A stretch of DNA of 64,000 bases from Pseudomonas japonica (GTDB lineage: Bacteria; Pseudomonadota; Gammaproteobacteria; Pseudomonadales; Pseudomonadaceae), in the NCBI RefSeq assembly GCF_013522925.1, contig NZ_JAAMQU010000006.1:186001-250000 (forward strand), given 5' to 3'. This document shows, piece after piece, positions 61,129 through 64,000 of this stretch. Made by a program: the position numbers and the translations under genes. Position 1 is the first letter of the stretch; every line of letters starts with the position of its first letter. Under the pieces are notes generated by a model. It was not told where the DNA came from, ran no database searches, and worked only from the letters and a program-made list of their open reading frames with translations.

Positions 61129-62247
61129 TTGCGACGAGACTTGCCCTTGCCTTCGAAACGTTCCTGGTTCTCTTTTGGCTCCGCCCCTGCCACCCCGCCC
61201 GTAGACAATTCCGCGCCGGCGCTGGCAATCAAAGCATTCTTCCAGGCCCGCGCCGAGCGCCAGGGTTACACACTGGGCGAAAGCCAGCTGCGGGTAATCG
61301 AACGCCTTGCGGCGAGGGCCAGCGTGCTGGCCGACCCCCAGGCGCGATTCAGCGGGCCGCGCAGCCTTTACCTTTATGGCAAGGTAGGCCGAGGAAAGAG
61401 CTGGCTGCTGGACGGCTTTCATGAGGCCGTCGAGGTGCTCGGCAAACGCCGGCTGCATTTTCATGGGTTTTTCAACGACCTTCATGCGGGCATGTTCCGT
61501 CACAAAGGCAATGAGGACGCACTGGAGCGCACCCTCGATGACCTGCTCAGCGGTTGCCGCGTACTGTGTTTCGATGAATTCCATGTGCACGATATTGGCG
61601 ACGCGATGCTTATCCGCCGGTTGTTCGCGGCGCTGTTCGCTCGCGGTGTGTTGCTGGTGGTTACTTCCAACTACGCACCCGAAGGCCTGCTCCCCAATCC
61701 CCTCTACCATGAGCGCTTCCTGCCGGTGATCCGGCTGATCGCGGCCGAGATGGAGGTGCTTGAAGTGGGCGGCGAGCAGGACTATCGCAGCCAGCCAGGG
61801 TCTGGCAACCAGCAGCGGTTCGTTACCGGCGCCTATCTGCTCAAACCAGACGCCGCGCAGCTGCGCGGCTTGGGGCTGGAGAACACCCCGGCGGCCCTTA
61901 CGCTTCAGGTGGGTAACCGTCAGTTACGTGCCCGGCTCAGCGAAGGGCGCAGGGTCGCCTTCACCTTTACCGACCTCTGCGAGGCGCCAACGGCGGTCAT
62001 GGATTATCTGGAGCTGTGCGAGCGGTACGATGATTGGGTACTGATCGACCTACCCTGCCTGGCGGAGTGTTCCATCGCAGTGCAGCAGCGCTTTATCAAC
62101 CTGGTCGACGTGCTGTACGACCGCGACAAGCAGTTGACCGTCACCAGCCAGTTCCCCTTGACTGAGGCCTTGGAGGCCTCGGCCATTGACCTGATGCGCA
62201 GCCAGAGCCGCCTTGGCCAGCTCGGCCGTTCGCAGGCACCCGCATGA
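61129..62247 (+). CDS. zapE: ZapE/AFG1-family ATPase
   Basis: 372 residues; the start is uncertain (TTG at 61129 after GAGGG, or TTG at 61141; the frame also extends upstream without support). Walker A GKVGRGKS (about 84-91) and Walker B VLCFDEFHVHDIGD are present, as is VVTSNYAPEGL. The family modulates FtsZ-ring stability and may chaperone membrane proteins. It has a longer, basic N-terminus than usual. The stop overlaps the LRR-kinase start by four bases. Confidence 0.8.
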   Translation: MRRDLPLPSKRSWFSFGSAPATPPVDNSAPALAIKAFFQARAERQGYTLGESQLRVIERLAARASVLADPQARFSGPRSLYLYGKVGRGKSWLLDGFHEAVEVLGKRRLHFHGFFNDLHAGMFRHKGNEDALERTLDDLLSGCRVLCFDEFHVHDIGDAMLIRRLFAALFARGVLLVVTSNYAPEGLLPNPLYHERFLPVIRLIAAEMEVLEVGGEQDYRSQPGSGNQQRFVTGAYLLKPDAAQLRGLGLENTPAALTLQVGNRQLRARLSEGRRVAFTFTDLCEAPTAVMDYLELCERYDDWVLIDLPCLAECSIAVQQRFINLVDVLYDRDKQLTVTSQFPLTEALEASAIDLMRSQSRLGQLGRSQAPA

Positions 62248-63512
62248 ATACGCTGGAGCGGTTGCGAGACGGGCAACTGGCGGGTGCAACCCGGCTGGAC
62301 CTTAACTTGGGTTTGAAGGAAGTCCCTGACGAAGTTTTCGATCTGGCCGACACCCTTGAGGTGCTCAACCTGAGCGGCAACCGGCTGACGACGCTTCCGG
62401 CGGAACTGGGGCGGCTGAAGCGCCTCAAGGTGATCTTCTGCTCCAACAACCCCTTTGAAACCCTGCCCGACGTATTGGGCGAATGCCCGGCGCTGCAAAT
62501 GATCGGCTTCAAGGCGTGCCAGATAAGCCAGGTGCCGGCGCAATCGCTGCCACCTGCCTTGCGCTGGCTGATCCTTACGGATAACCGTATCGACCATCTT
62601 CCTGATACGTTCGATGGTTTCCCGCGCCTGCGCAAATTGATGCTCGCCGGTAATCGCTTGCGTGCCCTGCCCGAGAGCCTGGCTCAAAACGCTGAGCTGG
62701 AACTGCTGCGCATTGCCTGCAACGGGTTGGAGCGATTGCCGCCCTGGCTGCTTGACCTGCCTCGCCTCGCCTGGTTGGCCTACGCAGGCAACCCGCTATG
62801 CCCGGCCCGCCCATCGCCCCCTGTAGAAGCACTGCAGTGGCAGGCCTTGAGCGTGGGCCGCAAACTCGGCGAAGGCGCTTCTGGCACGGTATATCAGGCG
62901 AACCTGCCCACCGGCGAGGCTGTCGCCGTCAAGTGCTTCAAGGCGCACCGTACCAGCGATGGCGCCCCGGAGGATGAAATAGCAGCCTGCCTGCACGCGG
63001 GCAGCCACCCGAGCCTGGTGCCTCAGCGCGGCCAGCTAGAGGGCCACCCCGAGGGTCTGCCGGGGATGGTCATGGAATTGATCGACCCGGCCTATCGAAT
63101 CCTTGCCGGGCCGCCGAGTTTCGAGAGCTGTACCCGGGATGTCTATGCGCCTACGCTGTCGTTCGAAACGGCGGCCGCCCATCGAATGCTCAGCGGGCTT
63201 GCCAGCGCCACCCGGCATCTGCATGAGCGCGGCGTGATGCACGGCGACCTCTATGGCCACAACGTGTTGTACCGCGACGACGGCCATGCGCTGCTTGGCG
63301 ACTTCGGCGCCGCCAGCCGCTATCGCCCTGAAGACAAGGCGCTAGCGAGCAAGCTGGAGGCTATCGAGGTACGGGCATTCGGGATTTTGCTGGAGGAAGT
63401 GGCGGGCCGCTGCAGGGCGGCACCGCCAGGCTGGAAAGCCCTGAGCGATACCTGCCAGCAACCCGACCCCGGCGCCCGGCCGTGCTTCCGGGACGTGGAA
63501 GCGACGTTGTAG
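62244..63512 (+). CDS. Leucine-rich-repeat protein with a eukaryotic-like protein kinase domain
   Basis: 422 residues. About seven LRRs run from 15 to 185 (LEVLNLSGNRLTTLPAELGR, LRKLMLAGNRLRALPESLAQ). The kinase follows: P-loop GEGASGTVY (209-217), VAVK with K230, HGDLYGHN (333-340, with D335 and N340; the usual HRD Arg is Gly) and GDFGAAS (D353). It lacks a membrane helix. It is translationally coupled to the ZapE-like gene. Target proteins unknown. Confidence 0.88.
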   Translation: MNTLERLRDGQLAGATRLDLNLGLKEVPDEVFDLADTLEVLNLSGNRLTTLPAELGRLKRLKVIFCSNNPFETLPDVLGECPALQMIGFKACQISQVPAQSLPPALRWLILTDNRIDHLPDTFDGFPRLRKLMLAGNRLRALPESLAQNAELELLRIACNGLERLPPWLLDLPRLAWLAYAGNPLCPARPSPPVEALQWQALSVGRKLGEGASGTVYQANLPTGEAVAVKCFKAHRTSDGAPEDEIAACLHAGSHPSLVPQRGQLEGHPEGLPGMVMELIDPAYRILAGPPSFESCTRDVYAPTLSFETAAAHRMLSGLASATRHLHERGVMHGDLYGHNVLYRDDGHALLGDFGAASRYRPEDKALASKLEAIEVRAFGILLEEVAGRCRAAPPGWKALSDTCQQPDPGARPCFRDVEATL

Positions 63513-63588
63513 CGGGTTGCCACGCTATGCCTGTGAATTCCCGGGGTTCCCCCGGTCCCACAAGGTTTGCACCGGGCGGGGAGCCGTC

Positions 63589-64000
63589 TCAGCCGCCTAA
63601 CCCAACGTACACGTTCTGTACGTCGTCATGCCCGTCGATGGCATCGAGGAAAGCTTCCACTTCTGCCAGCTCGGCGTCGTCGGTGAGGGCGACCGGGTTT
63701 TTGGCCACATAGCCGATCTTGGCTGACAGCACGGTAAAGCCATGCTCGGGCAGGGCTTTCTGCACCGCATCCACGTCGGTGGTTTCGGTCAGGAACAGCG
63801 TAGCGCCCTCCTCGGCCGGCTCGAAATCCTGCGCCCCGGCTTCGATCGCAGCCAGCTCAGGGTCGGCGTCGGCAGTGGCGGGCGCTGCTTCGATCATGCC
63901 GCAATGATTGAAATCCCACGACACCGAGCCCTCGGCACCGAGCTGGCCCTTGCGGAACAGCACGCGAATCTCCGCTACGGTACGGTTCACGTTGTCGGTC
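63589..64000 (-). CDS. YebC/TACO1-family protein, C-terminal part, cut by the window end
   Basis: The frame continues beyond the window. The visible end reads [52 protein letters not shown] and [20 protein letters not shown], the YebC/PmpR family. Members regulate transcription or relieve ribosome stalling at poly-Pro. Nothing can be said on its start. Confidence 0.9.
   Translation of the reverse strand, partial: TDNVNRTVAEIRVLFRKGQLGAEGSVSWDFNHCGMIEAAPATADADPELAAIEAGAQDFEPAEEGATLFLTETTDVDAVQKALPEHGFTVLSAKIGYVAKNPVALTDDAELAEVEAFLDAIDGHDDVQNVYVGLGG

Overview
The window is a 64 kb piece of a Pseudomonas chromosome, most like the P. putida group. The evidence is the compact translation cluster thrS-infC-rpmI-rplT-pheS-pheT-ihfA-merR-tRNA-Pro, the rbsB-A-C-R-K ribose operon next to endA and a puuB-type oxidase, Pseudomonas-only small families (DUF1654, PA2778-like, I78 inhibitor, FlxA-like, DUF2589), high GC with matching codon use, and a CrcZ/CrcY/CrcX-type regulatory RNA gene. 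All calls come from reading the sequence; no database search was run.

Layout. 1-5.7 kb is the integrase-proximal end of a prophage or island inserted at the 3' end of tRNA-Pro(GGG): integrase, excisionase-like protein, Ser-rich protein, DUF2591/NinX-like protein, a frameshifted ASCH-type gene, a PAPS-reductase-like gene, and AT-rich cargo including a DUF4145 gene. 5.7-13.3 kb is the translation and IHF cluster on the minus strand. Its thrS leader carries two hairpins whose 7-nt loops hold threonine anticodons, a likely ThrRS autoregulatory operator. 13.5-24.2 kb holds a cold-shock gene, an I78 inhibitor, a ribose/nucleoside catabolic operon with a visible promoter and operator, an SOS-box-controlled DUF1654-endA pair, a SPOR lipoprotein and tRNA-Val(GAC). 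24.3-35.4 kb holds gamma-glutamylputrescine oxidase, a PA2778-type protein that has lost its catalytic residues, TerC, NhaR, YceH, a shikimate-dehydrogenase-like enzyme, PBP7, a FlxA-like protein and an RR-HK-RR signalling trio. 35.4-46.9 kb holds a beta-oxidation-like trio with an AraC regulator, an alpha/beta hydrolase with a 2-hydroxyacid dehydrogenase, several small envelope proteins, a DpkA-type reductase, and a Mor-like activator followed by two DUF2589 genes.

46.9-64 kb holds tamB/tamA, xthA, a PstS-OmpA fusion behind a possible PHO box, a divergent acyl-CoA dehydrogenase/LysR pair, and the Crc-antagonist small RNA with a complete sigma-54 promoter (upstream inverted repeat, IHF site, -24/-12). 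After these come an S24-type repressor, an M14 carboxypeptidase, an ECF sigma/anti-sigma pair, a ZapE-like ATPase translationally coupled to a leucine-rich-repeat protein kinase, and the C-terminal part of a YebC-family protein cut by the window end.

How they work together. The rbs genes import ribose and phosphorylate it, and the nucleoside hydrolase supplies more ribose from nucleosides. The small RNA would relieve Hfq/Crc repression of such catabolic genes when preferred carbon is scarce. The strongest leads are the small RNA with its promoter and the thrS operator. Next are the SOS-controlled endonuclease operon, the dead C39-like protein, the Mor/DUF2589 cluster and the ZapE/LRR-kinase pair.
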